The position numbers and the translations under genes were made by a program. From assembly GCA_009193035.1 (NCBI GenBank), contig SWDT01000060.1:372001-436000 (forward strand): a DNA stretch of 64,000 nucleotides. Direction: 5' to 3'. Position 1 is the stretch's first letter. Each line of letters opens with the position of its first letter. Shown piece after piece: positions 1 to 9,740 of this stretch. The notes under the pieces are model-generated. The model was not told the DNA's origin, made no database searches, and saw only the letters and a program-made list of their open reading frames with translations. This DNA comes from Halicephalobus mephisto. Taxonomy: Eukaryota > Nematoda > Chromadorea > Rhabditida > Panagrolaimidae.

Positions 1-226
1 AAAAATCGTTTTCTATTTTATCGATAACGAACAACTTCAAAAAAAAAAAAGAAAAATCGATAAAAATTTTCCAAGTTCTTCATTCAAAATTTTCCCCATG
101 TCAAGGTCGACTCGTTTTTGATCAATTTAATTTTTCCATCATTCTAATAAAACCACAGGATCAAAAAATCCATTTTCAGACATAATACAAAAAAAACAAA
201 CATACAAGAAACAAAAATTTTTTAAA

Positions 227-2108
227 TTAATTTCGATTAAAAATATTCAATGTACTTGATTTTTTTTTATTTTTTTCAGGTGGTGAATTTCTGCCAATAC
301 TTGATCCAGAATCGTTAATTCCGGCTGCTTGTCTAAGTTGCGAACATTCTTCCATTAATTTCTGCAAACCACGATGTTTTTCTTCCAAAATTTTCTTATT
401 TTCTTTATCAACTTCGTCCAAAGCCCTAGCACGGTCAATCAACTTCTGTTCTCTTGCGGCAGCTTTTTCAGCAAAAATTTTTTCCTTCGTTCCCCGGATT
501 TCTTCTGCTTCTTTTTCTACAGTACGACGTTCTTGTTCCAATTGAGTAAAGGGATCACGATCAAGACTGCCTTTGGCTCCTTTTCTCATTTGTTGAAAAC
601 GGAAATTTTCATAATGAACATCACGAGTAACGTTGATCAGATCGATGAGATTAGAACGGATAACCATGTCTCTCAGAGCCAGGAAGTCATTGTGGGTTAA
701 ATTCTCGACTTCAACAGTTCCCCAGGCGTACTCACGGACACGAGTCCGACGACTCCCAGCATCGTTAAGCTTATTGGATCCAACAACCGCAAAGGGGATG
801 CGTTTTCTGTTGTCTTCGATTTTGGGCATGTTCTTGACGTCAGAGTAACCCTGTTCTTGCTCAGGGAACTTATAGATGGAAATTTTGTGAGCTTCCAAAT
901 CACGAATAACCTAAAAATTTTAATTTTAATTTTAAATTTAAAAAAAATTACATTTTGCTTGAAAAGTTGCATTTCAGCGGTGGTCAACGTGTCAGCTTTG
1001 GCGATGACGGGGATGATGTTGACTCTGTCCTGGAGGGCCTTCATGAATTCAACATCCAATTCCTTCAATCCATGACCAGTTGGAGCGATAAAGTAGAGAC
1101 AGAGATGGACACGATTGTCGCGGATACAAGCGCTTCTTTCAATTTTGGTTTCTTCAGCAAGATAATCGGCAAATTTTTGATCAACATGTTTGATGATCGG
1201 TTCCCAGCTAAAATACCAAATTTAAAAACACCCTATATACAGAACCTCACCAATTCGAGTTGTCGACAGAATCCCCGAATCCGGGAGTGTCGATGAAAGT
1301 ACAGTACAACTTGACATCCTTCTCGATCAGACAAACTGTTTTTTCTTCGATTTTCACAGTAGACGGAATGGGTATCTGTCTTGGAGTCGTGTCGTAAACT
1401 TCAGCGAGAAACAAAGAGTTAATAAACGTCGATTTTCCCAAACCAGATTGACCTGCAAATTAGCAATATTATTATTACAAATATTGAAAATAAATACTAT
1501 TGCGAAATTGTCTTGAAAAAATTTTTGAATTCAAACCTAAAGTAGCCTAAAATTTGTTTTTTACAATTTTTCAATTTTGCAAAACTTGATAATTAATAAA
1601 AATATTGCGAAATTGTCTTGAAAAAATTTTTGAATTCAAACCTAAAGTAGCCTAAAATTTGTTTTTTACAATTTTTCAATTTTACAAAACTTGATAATTA
1701 GTAAAAATAAATACTATTGCGAAATTTTTGAATTCAAACCTAAAGTAGCCTAAAATTTGTTTTTCACGGTGATTTCGTAATTAATTTCTTCAAAAACACA
1801 CCCTACTGAAGTGAGTCTACTGATTTTTTAATCTAAACATATAAGACATAAATCCTATATCCTTTATTGGAAAAACTAAAAATTATATAAAATCATTAAT
1901 GAAAATCACAACATCGAAAACGATCTTCAAAATTCGTTTTTCGGTTGTATCAGTGAAAAAACAAAAATTTGATATATGAAAACTCACCAACAACCATGAT
2001 GGTAAAATCGAAACCGTTTTTTATGCATCTTCTGAAAACTTGGTTAGGAAAGTTGGCAAATCCGACATAATCGGTCTTGCTTGTTGGACGACGTTCTGTT
2101 GCAGTCAT
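227..2108 (-). CDS. unc-59: Septin GTPase, UNC-59-like (SEPT2/SEPT7 type), 4 exons, 420 aa
   Basis: Septins are filament-forming GTPases of the cleavage furrow and cell cortex. Exons on the minus strand are 2108-1988, 1452-1251, 1207-952 and 910-227. All junctions are GT...AG and the phases fit. Motifs seen: a polybasic stretch before the G domain (RRCIK, residues 26-30), the P-loop GQSGLGKST (41-49), the Walker B/G3 motif DTPG (95-98) and the G4 motif AKAD (177-180). A long charged coiled coil fills about residues 335-400. The N-terminal block [11 protein letters not shown] is typical of SEPT2/SEPT7-like septins. The start was chosen because an AG acceptor (minus-strand CAG at 2118-2120) lies 9 nt before this ATG, as for SL trans-splicing. 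The gene is divergent from NSA2; in C. elegans unc-59 and the NSA2 gene are also neighbours (W09C5), which supports the symbol. The extreme C-terminus, read through AT-rich DNA to the stop at 227-229, is the least certain part. Confidence 0.9.
1493..1765. repeat. Tandem duplication inside septin intron 1, about 107 bp x 2.5
   Basis: Intron 1 of the septin gene (1453-1987) holds two almost identical copies of a unit of about 107 bp (from about 1493 and about 1603) and a partial third copy to about 1765. Each contains TTGAATTCAAACCTAAAGTA. A few differences (for example AATTAATAAA against AATTAGTAAA) suggest recent duplication. The rest of the intron is plain AT-rich sequence. Confidence 0.85.
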
Positions 2109-2478
2109 TTTTGCAACCTGAAAAATCAATAAAAATGAATCAATTGCGATTTCGCGAAAATCCAAGATTTATGCGGCCATTCCGAATAAAGCGAAAGACC
2201 ATTGCGAGCCAAAAGACAGGGATCGCGGCAAGTTTTGACAGACCTATGTCAGATTTGACTTAAAATTCGAGGGAGAAAATAGGAAGGACGTTTCACAAAC
2301 TTCAAGAAAAACGACAAAATCGGAAAACGATCGGACCATTGAAACTGCTTTTAAAAAGGAAAATGAGCGCGCCTTTTTTTGAATAGTCGAAACTGGCTTG
2401 AATAAAGGCTCCTGACGCGAAATTTTCGCTTGCTTCTCCGACCTCACAAAACGTCGTTTTTGTTCGTTTTCAGTAAAA
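2109..2478. promoter_or_regulatory. Shared 5' region between divergent septin and NSA2 genes
   Basis: This is the 370 bp between two start codons that point away from each other. It is less repetitive than other spacers here. Splice-acceptor-like CAG sites lie just upstream of both ATGs (minus-strand CAG at 2118-2120 and plus-strand CAG at 2471-2473), as expected if both transcripts receive a spliced leader. A segment TTTTGACAGACCTA near 2233 recurs near 7267 upstream of the collagen gene. No TATA box was recognised. A bidirectional promoter is an inference from the layout. Confidence 0.6.
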
Positions 2479-3403
2479 ATGGTAGGTTTTTCTTTATTTT
2501 GCTTTAAAATTTAACTTTATTTCTCCACTTTAGCCGCAGAACGAACACATCGAGCTACATCGCAAGCGGTATGGCCGCAGATTCGATTATGAAGAACGAA
2601 AGTGAGTTTTTCGGTTTTTTCATATATGAATCCGCACTTTCCAGACGGAAGAAGCTTGCGAGATCTGCTCATCAGCGATCCAAAGTTGCCCAGAGTCTTC
2701 GTGGTGGCAAGGCCAAGCTCTATCATAAGAAACGGTATTCAGAAAAGGTTCAGATGAGGAAGATGATCAAGGAGCATGAAGAAAAACAACAAAAGAGCAC
2801 CGTGAAGGAGCCAGAGCAAGGAGCTGTTCCTGCTTATCTGCTCGACCGTCAGAAACAGACTACCGGAGCTATTTTGTCGAATGCCATCAAACAGAAAAGA
2901 AAGGAAAAAGCTGTAAGTTTGAACTTTATAGTTTTTTGTCTATGTTAATTTCCTTCCTTCAGGGCAAATACAACGTTCCCATTCCGAAGGTCAAGGCTGT
3001 CAGTGATGCTGAAGCCTTCAAAGTCGTCAAAACCGGCAAAACGAGAAGGAAGGGATGGAAACGAATGGTCACCAAAGTTACCTACGTCGGAGAGAACTTT
3101 ACCAGAAAACCAGCCAAGTTCGAACGCTTTATTCGTCCAATGGGTCTCCGTTTCAAGAAAGCTCATGTCACGCATCCAGAACTTCAAACCACCTTCTGTC
3201 TGCCCATCGTCGGAGTCAAGAAGAACCCCTCCTCCGCCATGTACACTTCCCTCGGTGTCATCACCAAAGGAACCATCGTCGAAGTCAACGTTTCCGAACT
3301 CGGTATGGTGACTCAAGGAGGCAAAGTCGTCTGGGGAAAGTACGCTCAAGTAACTAATAACCCGGAGAACGATGGCTGCATCAATGCTGTTTTGTTAATG
3401 TGA
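2479..3403 (+). CDS. nsa-2: NSA2/TINP1 ribosome biogenesis factor, 4 exons
   Basis: NSA2 is a nucleolar protein needed for 27S pre-rRNA processing and assembly of the 60S ribosomal subunit; its C-terminal part resembles ribosomal protein eS8. Exons are 2479-2481 (the ATG alone), 2534-2601, 2645-2912 and 2963-3403. The frame is continuous, giving 259-260 aa, the usual family length. Diagnostic blocks are [14 protein letters not shown] at the N-terminus, [11 protein letters not shown] in the middle, then [34 protein letters not shown] and the ending [20 protein letters not shown], all near-invariant in eukaryotes. A CAG acceptor lies 5 nt before the ATG, pointing to trans-splicing. An exon consisting only of the start codon is unusual but fits, because the second exon starts with the family's conserved second residue. 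The symbol is a descriptive homologue name. Confidence 0.95.
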
Positions 3404-4039
3404 AAGAGAAATATTCGAAGCTGGGCTTATTCGTTGTTGTTGAAAGTTTACTCAATTGATGAAAAATTACATTTCTAAATTTGTTTACAAATGGGATTCA
3501 AGGCGAGAACAAGGTAGATTCTGTTTGCCTGAGTCGAAAAATGGCAGAAATAATCTGCTTTTGGTGCTCTACTTTGGGTCAGAATCAGCTCGACAAAGAG
3601 TGTTTGGGTTGCGCGTTAGTCCAGCTTTGCTTCCGTTCATTTTTTTACTTAGCAAACAGTTTTTAGTCTGAATGATTGACTGAAGCTAGTTGATGTGCTT
3701 CCGATTGATTGCTGCTGTTGAGAGAGTTGTCAAGTCTCTCGATGACTCTTGAACTTTGGAGTGTTTTTTGTTATAATTAGTTTTTTTTGTTTTATTAGTT
3801 TTAAATGCTATTAAGTTAATGTTTTGTAAGTTAAGTAGTTTTTGGTGTGCTTTTTATAGGGTTTTTATTTTGGAAGTTGTTGGGATTTTTCTTTTTTACA
3901 ATGTCGGATGGTTATAGAGTACCTGGAAGGGTGGGATTTGGTTATTTTATTTCAAAGATATATGGAGAGGGATTTAGGTGTTGTCTGGAGTTGAAGAAGA
4001 TATATGGTCTCTTAAGAACCAACAATAGCACAAGTAGGC

Positions 4040-4305
4040 AATAATGATGATAATAGTGAAGATAATAATAATAATAGTAATAGTAATGAAAATAATAATA
4101 GTGAAGATAATAGTAATAATAATGATGAAAATAATAATAGTGAAAATAATAATAATGAAGATAATAGTTATAATAATGATGAAAATAATAATAATAATAA
4201 TAGCGAAAATAATAGGAATAATATTAATAGTGATGAAAATAACAAAAATAATAGGAATGATAATGAAAATAATAATAATAAGATCAAAATTAATAATAAC
4301 AAACG
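4040..4305. repeat. Trinucleotide microsatellite, AAT/GAT type
   Basis: About 265 bp of AATAATAAT and GATAATAGT steps, interrupted by GAAAAT. It stays open on both strands (Met/Ile/Lys one way, Ile/Phe the other), which is a property of the repeat and not evidence of a gene. Confidence 0.9.
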
Positions 4306-4554
4306 CAACCAAAAACTCTCTTCCAGCTACAGTAGGACGTCTGGTTAACGCGCAGGGAATTTCCCTTCGAGAGCCGCGTTTTCAGAGTTGGTTTCTTTTC
4401 AGTCAAGTGATTTCTCAAAAAATAATTTTTAAAAAACTTAAAAAATATTTTTATTGGTTAATTTTAGGCCTTTTTTAGGGAACAGTATCGTTGTCGTAAG
4501 AAAGCTATTTACAATCTTTAGTTTCAATATTTGATTTTTGAAGTTGACAATAGA

Positions 4555-5300
4555 ACTTTTATTTTTTAAAAATTAAAAATCAAAATTTTTTAAAAATTAA
4601 AAATCAAAATTTTTTAAAAATTAAAAATCAAAATTTTTTAAAAATAAAAAATAAAAATTTTTATAAAATTAAAAATCAAAATTTTTTAAAAATTAAAAAA
4701 AATTAGAATCTGAAGAATTTTAGAATTTATGAATTCAGAATTTTAATTTTTGGAAAATAATTTTTTTTAATTTTTAAGTTTTTTTAGAAATTTTAGGATT
4801 TTAAAGTTTTTTTGGAATCTTTAGAATTCTTTATTTCCGACGATTGTGGAGATTTTTGTTAAATTATAAAAAATCCCAGAAACTTATAAAATTCTGAAGA
4901 GCTTCAGAAGTCTCCACAAGATTCTAGAAGAATTTTGAAATTTTTATTGAATTCTGAAAAGGCTTCAGAAGTCTATAAAATTCTGGAAAAGATCCAGAAA
5001 TTTTTTTTGGATTCTGAGAAGGCTTCAGAAATTTTTTTTGAATTCTGAGAATATTTCGGAAATTTTTTTTGAATTCTGAGAATATTTCGGAAATTTTTTT
5101 TGAATTCTGAGAATACTTCAGAAGTCTCTAGAAGATTCTGAGAAGACTTCAGAAGTCTACAAAATTCTGAGAAGATTTCAGAAGTTTCTAGAAGATTCTG
5201 GAAAAGCTTCTATAATCCCCATGAGATTCTGGAAAAGCTCTAGAAACGTTTGTAAGATTCCAAAAATTTCCGAAAATCTCCATAAGATTCTAAACATTTC
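4555..5300. repeat. AT minisatellite followed by a degenerate GATTCTGAGAAG-type array
   Basis: At 4555-4700 a unit of about 24 bp (TTTTTTAAAAATTAAAAATC) is repeated about five times. From about 4870 to 5300 a looser unit of 25-35 bp built on GATTCTGAGAAGACTTCAGA repeats with many changes. No coding potential was recognised. Confidence 0.8.
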
Positions 5301-5458
5301 CAAAATTTCTTCAGAATTTTATTTTGATGAATATAAAAATCCCAAATTGTTGGTAAATTGTCTTGAAGTGAGTTTCAGAATCTTGTTAGAAATGTTCTTG
5401 AATTTAGAAATTACATTTTTCCGTTTTTGTTTAATAATGGAAATGAGCAGCCTAATGT

Positions 5459-5464
5459 TTTATT
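5459..5464 (-). terminator. Polyadenylation signal of the collagen gene
   Basis: AATAAA on the minus strand, 95 bases after the collagen stop codon. This is the canonical hexamer at a normal distance for a short nematode 3' UTR. Confidence 0.7.
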
Positions 5465-5558
5465 TTCTTCTCAGTCATCGTCCAGACTAACAAACTACAA
5501 GTAAACAGAACTTCTTTCAAGTTAGAATCCGGCTGCGTGGGACTTTTGTCGGATGCCC

Positions 5559-6930
5559 TTAGATGCGACGACGGTAGCCAGTTTGAGGAGGAGGGGGAGG
5601 GGGAGCGGGGTTGTAGCCCCCTTGGGAGGACTCGGCGACGGCGGCTTCCCCGGTTCTGGGGGGGCAAGGACAGTAGGCGGCGTCGGATCCGGGGACTCCG
5701 GGGCCTCCGGGTTGGCCGGGTTGTCCGTCTTGTCCGGGATTGCCGGGGGTTCCAGAAGGGCCAGGGGGTCCTTGAGGTCCGTCTTGTCCAGGTCCACCAG
5801 GCTGTCCATTAGGTCCAGGTTGTCCAGCAGGTCCAGCAGGTCCAGGAGGTCCAGGGGGTCCAGGAAGAGGAGCCGAGCGTTGTCCGTCTTGTCCAGGCTG
5901 TCCAGGAGTTCCAGGGTTGCCAGGGGGTCCAGGAGGTCCAGCATCTCCCTGAGGACCAGCAGGTCCAGGTTGTCCAGGAGCACCAGGATGTCCATCAGGT
6001 CCAGGATTGCCATCAGGTCCAGGAGGTCCAGGAGGTCCATCAGATCCAGGAGGTCCAGGAGGCCCAGCTTCACATTGAATACATCCCTTCTCAGTTCCTT
6101 CGACAGTAAGACTGACTCCAGCAGCTCCGTCCTTTCCTGGCTCCCCAGGGGTTCCGTCATCTCCGTTCTGGCCAGGGGCTCCAGGGGGTCCAGGGGGACC
6201 AGTGGGGCAGTTGTTAGGTTGCTAAAAAAATTCATAAATTAAAACCCAAAACTAATTCATCTTTGTAGAAAATCATCCACAAACTATTTCCCAAAAACCA
6301 ATTTTCAAAAACTTCTTAAATATTATTTAAAAAATCTTTTTTAAACATTATTTTCTACATTTTTAAAAACTTTTTAAATTTTCCAAATATTTAAAAAAAA
6401 TTTTTAAATATTAAAAAAAATTTTTGATATTATTTTTTTGAATTTTCCAAATATTTAAAAAAATTTTTAATATTATTTTTTAAATTTTAAATATTTAAAA
6501 AATTTTGATATTATTTTTTTAATTTTCTAAATATTCAAAAAATTTTTGATATTATTTTTTTGAATTTTAAATATTTAAAAAATTTTTGATATTATTTTTT
6601 TTTAATTTTTTAAATATTTTGGAAAATTTTTGATATTATTTTTTTTGGATTTTTTCTTACCTGTCCGCAGTTGCAAGCTGCTTGACGTTTGTTTCTTCCG
6701 ATGAGGGTTCCGAAAGTGAAGGATTTGGTAGATCCGGAGCTTGGGACTTGGATTTCCATCATTCCTCTCCAGGCATCGTTGGCGAGAGTCTTGAATTCGA
6801 CCATGTCATCCATGACGTCATCGTAGAGGGTGTTGATGTCGTTGAAGAGGACACCAACCATGACCAATGAGGCCACGATCACGATGGCACTTCCGGCCGA
6901 AGCCAATCCCACGAGGGTCTTCGTTGACAT
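5559..6930 (-). CDS. Cuticle collagen, 2 exons, 310 aa
   Basis: A structural protein of the nematode cuticle, secreted by the hypodermis as a cleaved trimer. Exons are 6930-6661 (residues 1-90) and 6221-5559. Features in order: a hydrophobic membrane segment (about 5-28); homology block [15 protein letters not shown] (29-43) shared by cuticle collagens; a furin-like site RNKR (79-82); a cysteine pair CNC (86-88) with C95; a short Gly-X-Y block; a break containing C137 and C140; a long Gly-X-Y block with one interruption (QRSAPLP, 204-210); then CPC (274-276) and a Pro/Tyr tail ending in RRRI. The cysteine-flanked triple helices and length are normal for the family. The exon 2 frame has no internal start codon; open frames in the other phases and strand here are shadows of the Gly/Pro-rich sequence. 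I cannot assign it to a specific col, dpy, sqt or rol gene. Confidence 0.95.
6222..6660. repeat. Collagen intron filled by AT tandem repeats
   Basis: The single collagen intron is mostly a unit of about 55-60 bp containing AAATATTTAAAAAATTTTTG and ATATTATTTTTTT, repeated at least five times with small changes (about 6380-6650). Confidence 0.75.
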
Positions 6931-6972
6931 GTTTGAAAAGACAAAAGTCTATTTTTGATTTTTTTCGATTTA

Positions 6973-6980
6973 CTTTTATA
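6973..6980 (-). promoter_or_regulatory. TATA box of the collagen gene
   Basis: TATAAAAG on the minus strand, 43-50 bases upstream of the collagen ATG. This predicts a start site very close to the ATG and a short leader. No AG acceptor directly precedes the ATG, so this gene is probably transcribed from its own TATA promoter without a nearby trans-splice site. Confidence 0.65.
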
Positions 6981-8570
6981 TGTTGAAAAGTAGGAGGAGA
7001 AATCCTGTTTAAAAAAAGGAAAAAAATGTTTATTAAGGAAAAACGGTCCACGAAGCGTGACCGTCGGGCTGGAAACGAGAAACCCGGTCCCAAAAACCGA
7101 CTTTTTTTCGTTTTTGGTTTAATTGGCCAAGGTACATTTTACACCACAGGACCAGATGATCACGGATGATGTGTTATTTAAAAATTGCCTGAGGGCAAGT
7201 ACGCCGCAGAAACGGGAAATGGGGTTTTGCGTTTTTTATTAGTCTGAAGATATCCTTCGAGTTTTTGACAGACCTAAAAGCTGATCAGAAAACGAATCAA
7301 TTTACGCAAAAACAGGAGATGGGATAATTTTTTACAAATGACAGCAAAAGTTGAATTTTAAATTTCGCTGATTAAAATGAGATTAAATCAGACACGAAGC
7401 AGAAATTTTCGGGAATTAGATTTTCACAAGGATCTCCTATTTTATCTTTTAAAATAAAAAAAATAAAAAAATTCATTTTTCTTAAATAAAAAAAATTAAA
7501 AAATTCATTTTTTTAAATTGAAAAAAATAAAAAATCCATTTTTCTTAAATAAAAAAATTAAAATTCATTTTTTAAAATAAAAAAAAAATAAAAAAATTCA
7601 TTTTTCTTAAAATAAAAAAATCCATTTTTGTTAAATAAAAAAATTAAAATTCATTTTTCACATAACTTTTTTATTTTATTTTAAATTTAAAAATTTTTTT
7701 TTGAAATTAAAAAAAAATTAAATTAAATTTTTACAAAAATTCTTTTTTTAAATAAAAAAATGAAAAAAATTAAAATTTCACTAAACTTTTTTATTTTATT
7801 TTAAATTTAACAATTTTTTATTTTTTAAATAAATTATAAAAATTGATTTTTGATTTTTCTTTAAATTCAAAAATAAATATTTTGTTTTTGTTTTTTCCGG
7901 ATCTGGATAAAAATCCAAAACCTCAAAGTAATCATCTGGATTAAATAAATCCAAAAAAATTAAAACTAATTTTAAAAATTTAATTTAAAAAAAATAAAAT
8001 AAAAATTAATTTTAAAAATTTAATTTAAAAAAAAAATAAAATTATAGTTATTTTAAAAAATTTAATTTAAAAAAAATAAAATAAAAATTATGTTTAAAAA
8101 TTTAATTTAAAAAAATAAAAATTTAAATTTTTTTGAAAAAATAAAAAATAAAAATTAATTTTTTAAAATAAAAATCTTTTTTAAAAATTTAATTTAAAAA
8201 AAAATTTATTTTGAAAATTTTAAATTTTGAATAATTTAAAGAATTTTTAAATTTCCGATTTTCGGGTTGAAGATCCTGTTTTTGATTTTTTATTTTTTTT
8301 TTGAAGACAATAAAAATTTTTTATATTTCGAAAAACGTCAATTTTCAAACAACAATAATCAAAAATTTTTGTATTAAAAAATAATTCTTTGAAATTTTAA
8401 AAATCTAAAGGTCAAATAACATGCGGATTTTTTTCCTTAGCCGATGGCATTTTGGTTTTTTACAATTGTTATTCGGTTTGTCGCAGAAGCACACGTAATA
8501 TATAAATAATGAGAAAATTAAACGAATTAAAAATACAGTAGATTTATTACGCGTTTTTTGTTCGACTGCA
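6981..8570. repeat. Collagen upstream region, then AT-rich low-complexity arrays
   Basis: About 6981-7440 is complex sequence and the likely regulatory region of the collagen gene; it contains TTTTGACAGACCTA (near 7267), also seen upstream of the septin and NSA2 genes. From about 7440 to 8330 there are tandem units built from AAATAAAAAAATTAAAATTC and TTTAATTTAAAAAAAATAAA. No coding frame was recognised. Confidence 0.7.
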
Positions 8571-8571
8571 A

Positions 8572-9740
8572 TATTGGATAGTGACTGAGAGTGGTAATTT
8601 ATCATTTTTTAAATCACTATCCAAATTTGTTTTTTTATAAAAATTAATTAAATCATACTTGGATAATGACTGCAAAAAATAATTTATTGTTTTTTCAGTC
8701 ACTATCCAAATTTGTTTTTTTATAAAAATTAATTAAATCATACTTGGATAGTGACTGAGAATGATAGTTTATCATTTTTTTAGTCACTATCCAAGTTTAG
8801 TTTTTTTTATAAAAATCAATTAAACTTGGATAGTGACTGAGAGTGATAATTTATGTTTTTTAAACACTATCCAAAATTTGCTTAAGGAAAGTAATCTTGG
8901 ATAGTGACTGAAAATAACTATTAATGTCCAATTTTCAGTCACTATCCAAAATTAATTTCGAAAAAACAACCCTGGATAGTGACTGAAGATAACTATCCTT
9001 TTTTGGTCACTATCCAGATCTAGTCTCATTGGATTTGGATAGTGACTGATTTTGATGATTAATCTTTAAAATTGGACACTATTTGGAATTTTTTGTTTTT
9101 CAATAACAAAAATCGGATGGTGATTGGAAATGACGATTTATAGTTCTTCTTAGTCATTATCCAAGATTAATTCCTTATTCGTTATCTGGATTTGCATCTT
9201 TAAAGGACTAAAAAGGTGATTAACCGCCCAAACTGAACAATATCCAAAATTGCTTTTTGGATTTTTCAGCGAAACCGAATCTGGATAGTGATCGAAAAGG
9301 CCAATTGTCGAAAATGAACACTATCCAAAATTAGATAGTGACTGAAAGAGATAACTTATTTTAAAATTGGACACTATCCAGAGTTGCTCTTCTTTAAGTA
9401 ATTTTGGATAGTGACTAAAAAGGGTAATTTATTTTAAAATTGGACACTATCCAAAATCACTTTTTTTAAAGTAAAATCGGATAGTGACTGAAAGTAGTAA
9501 CTAGTTGTCAGAAATAGGCACTATCCAAAATTACTCTTTTAATAGATGACAATATTGAACTTGGATAGTGCCTGAAAGAATAATTTATTTTAAAATTGGA
9601 CACTATCCAAAATCACTTTTTTTAAAGTAAAATCGGATAGTGACTGAAAGTAGTAACTAGTTGTCAGAAATAGACACTATCCAAAATTATCATTTTAATA
9701 GGCAATAATATTAAATTTGGATAGTATCTAAAAAAATAAT
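8572..9740. repeat. TTGGATAGTGACTG hairpin array A (about 15 units)
   Basis: Alternating forward (GGATAGTGACTG) and reverse (CAGTCACTATCC) copies, each pair separated by a variable 20-25 bp loop and pairs separated by about 38 bp, giving a period near 80 bp. Some reverse arms read GACACTATCC instead. Loops vary while the arms are kept. The array lies between the collagen and aminopeptidase genes. No open frame or terminal inverted repeat typical of one transposon was seen. Confidence 0.9.

Larger units (their letters stand above)
3404..5558. other. Spacer between NSA2 and collagen genes, no gene recognised
   Basis: Both flanking genes end here (convergent). The first 600 bases are of ordinary complexity and probably include the NSA2 3' UTR. 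Short open frames at 3456-3671 and 3481-3666 match nothing I know. Then follow a trinucleotide-rich tract, short AT tandem repeats and a degenerate array, listed separately. About 4315-4410 is a small GC-richer island of unknown role. Confidence 0.7.

Noticed and set aside
4355..4365. Perfect GGGAATTTCCC palindrome (NF-kappaB-like)
   Set aside because: A single site; C. elegans relatives are not known to have a canonical NF-kappaB, so chance is more likely.
5522..6242. Long open frames on both strands over the collagen exon 2 (Leu/Asp-rich on minus, Ser/Arg-rich on plus)
   Set aside because: They are out-of-frame or antisense readings of the Gly-X-Y repeat. The true frame gives perfect collagen triplets and joins exon 1 in phase.
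7116..7131. Sequence similar to the start of the nematode spliced leader (GGTTTAATTGGCCAAG)
   Set aside because: Only 14 of 16 bases match what I recall of SL1; the rest of the leader and an Sm site are missing downstream.
8572..9740. CRISPR-like appearance of array A (regular repeats and spacers)
   Set aside because: The repeats alternate in orientation, the spacers are similar to each other and the DNA is nuclear eukaryotic; no cas genes.
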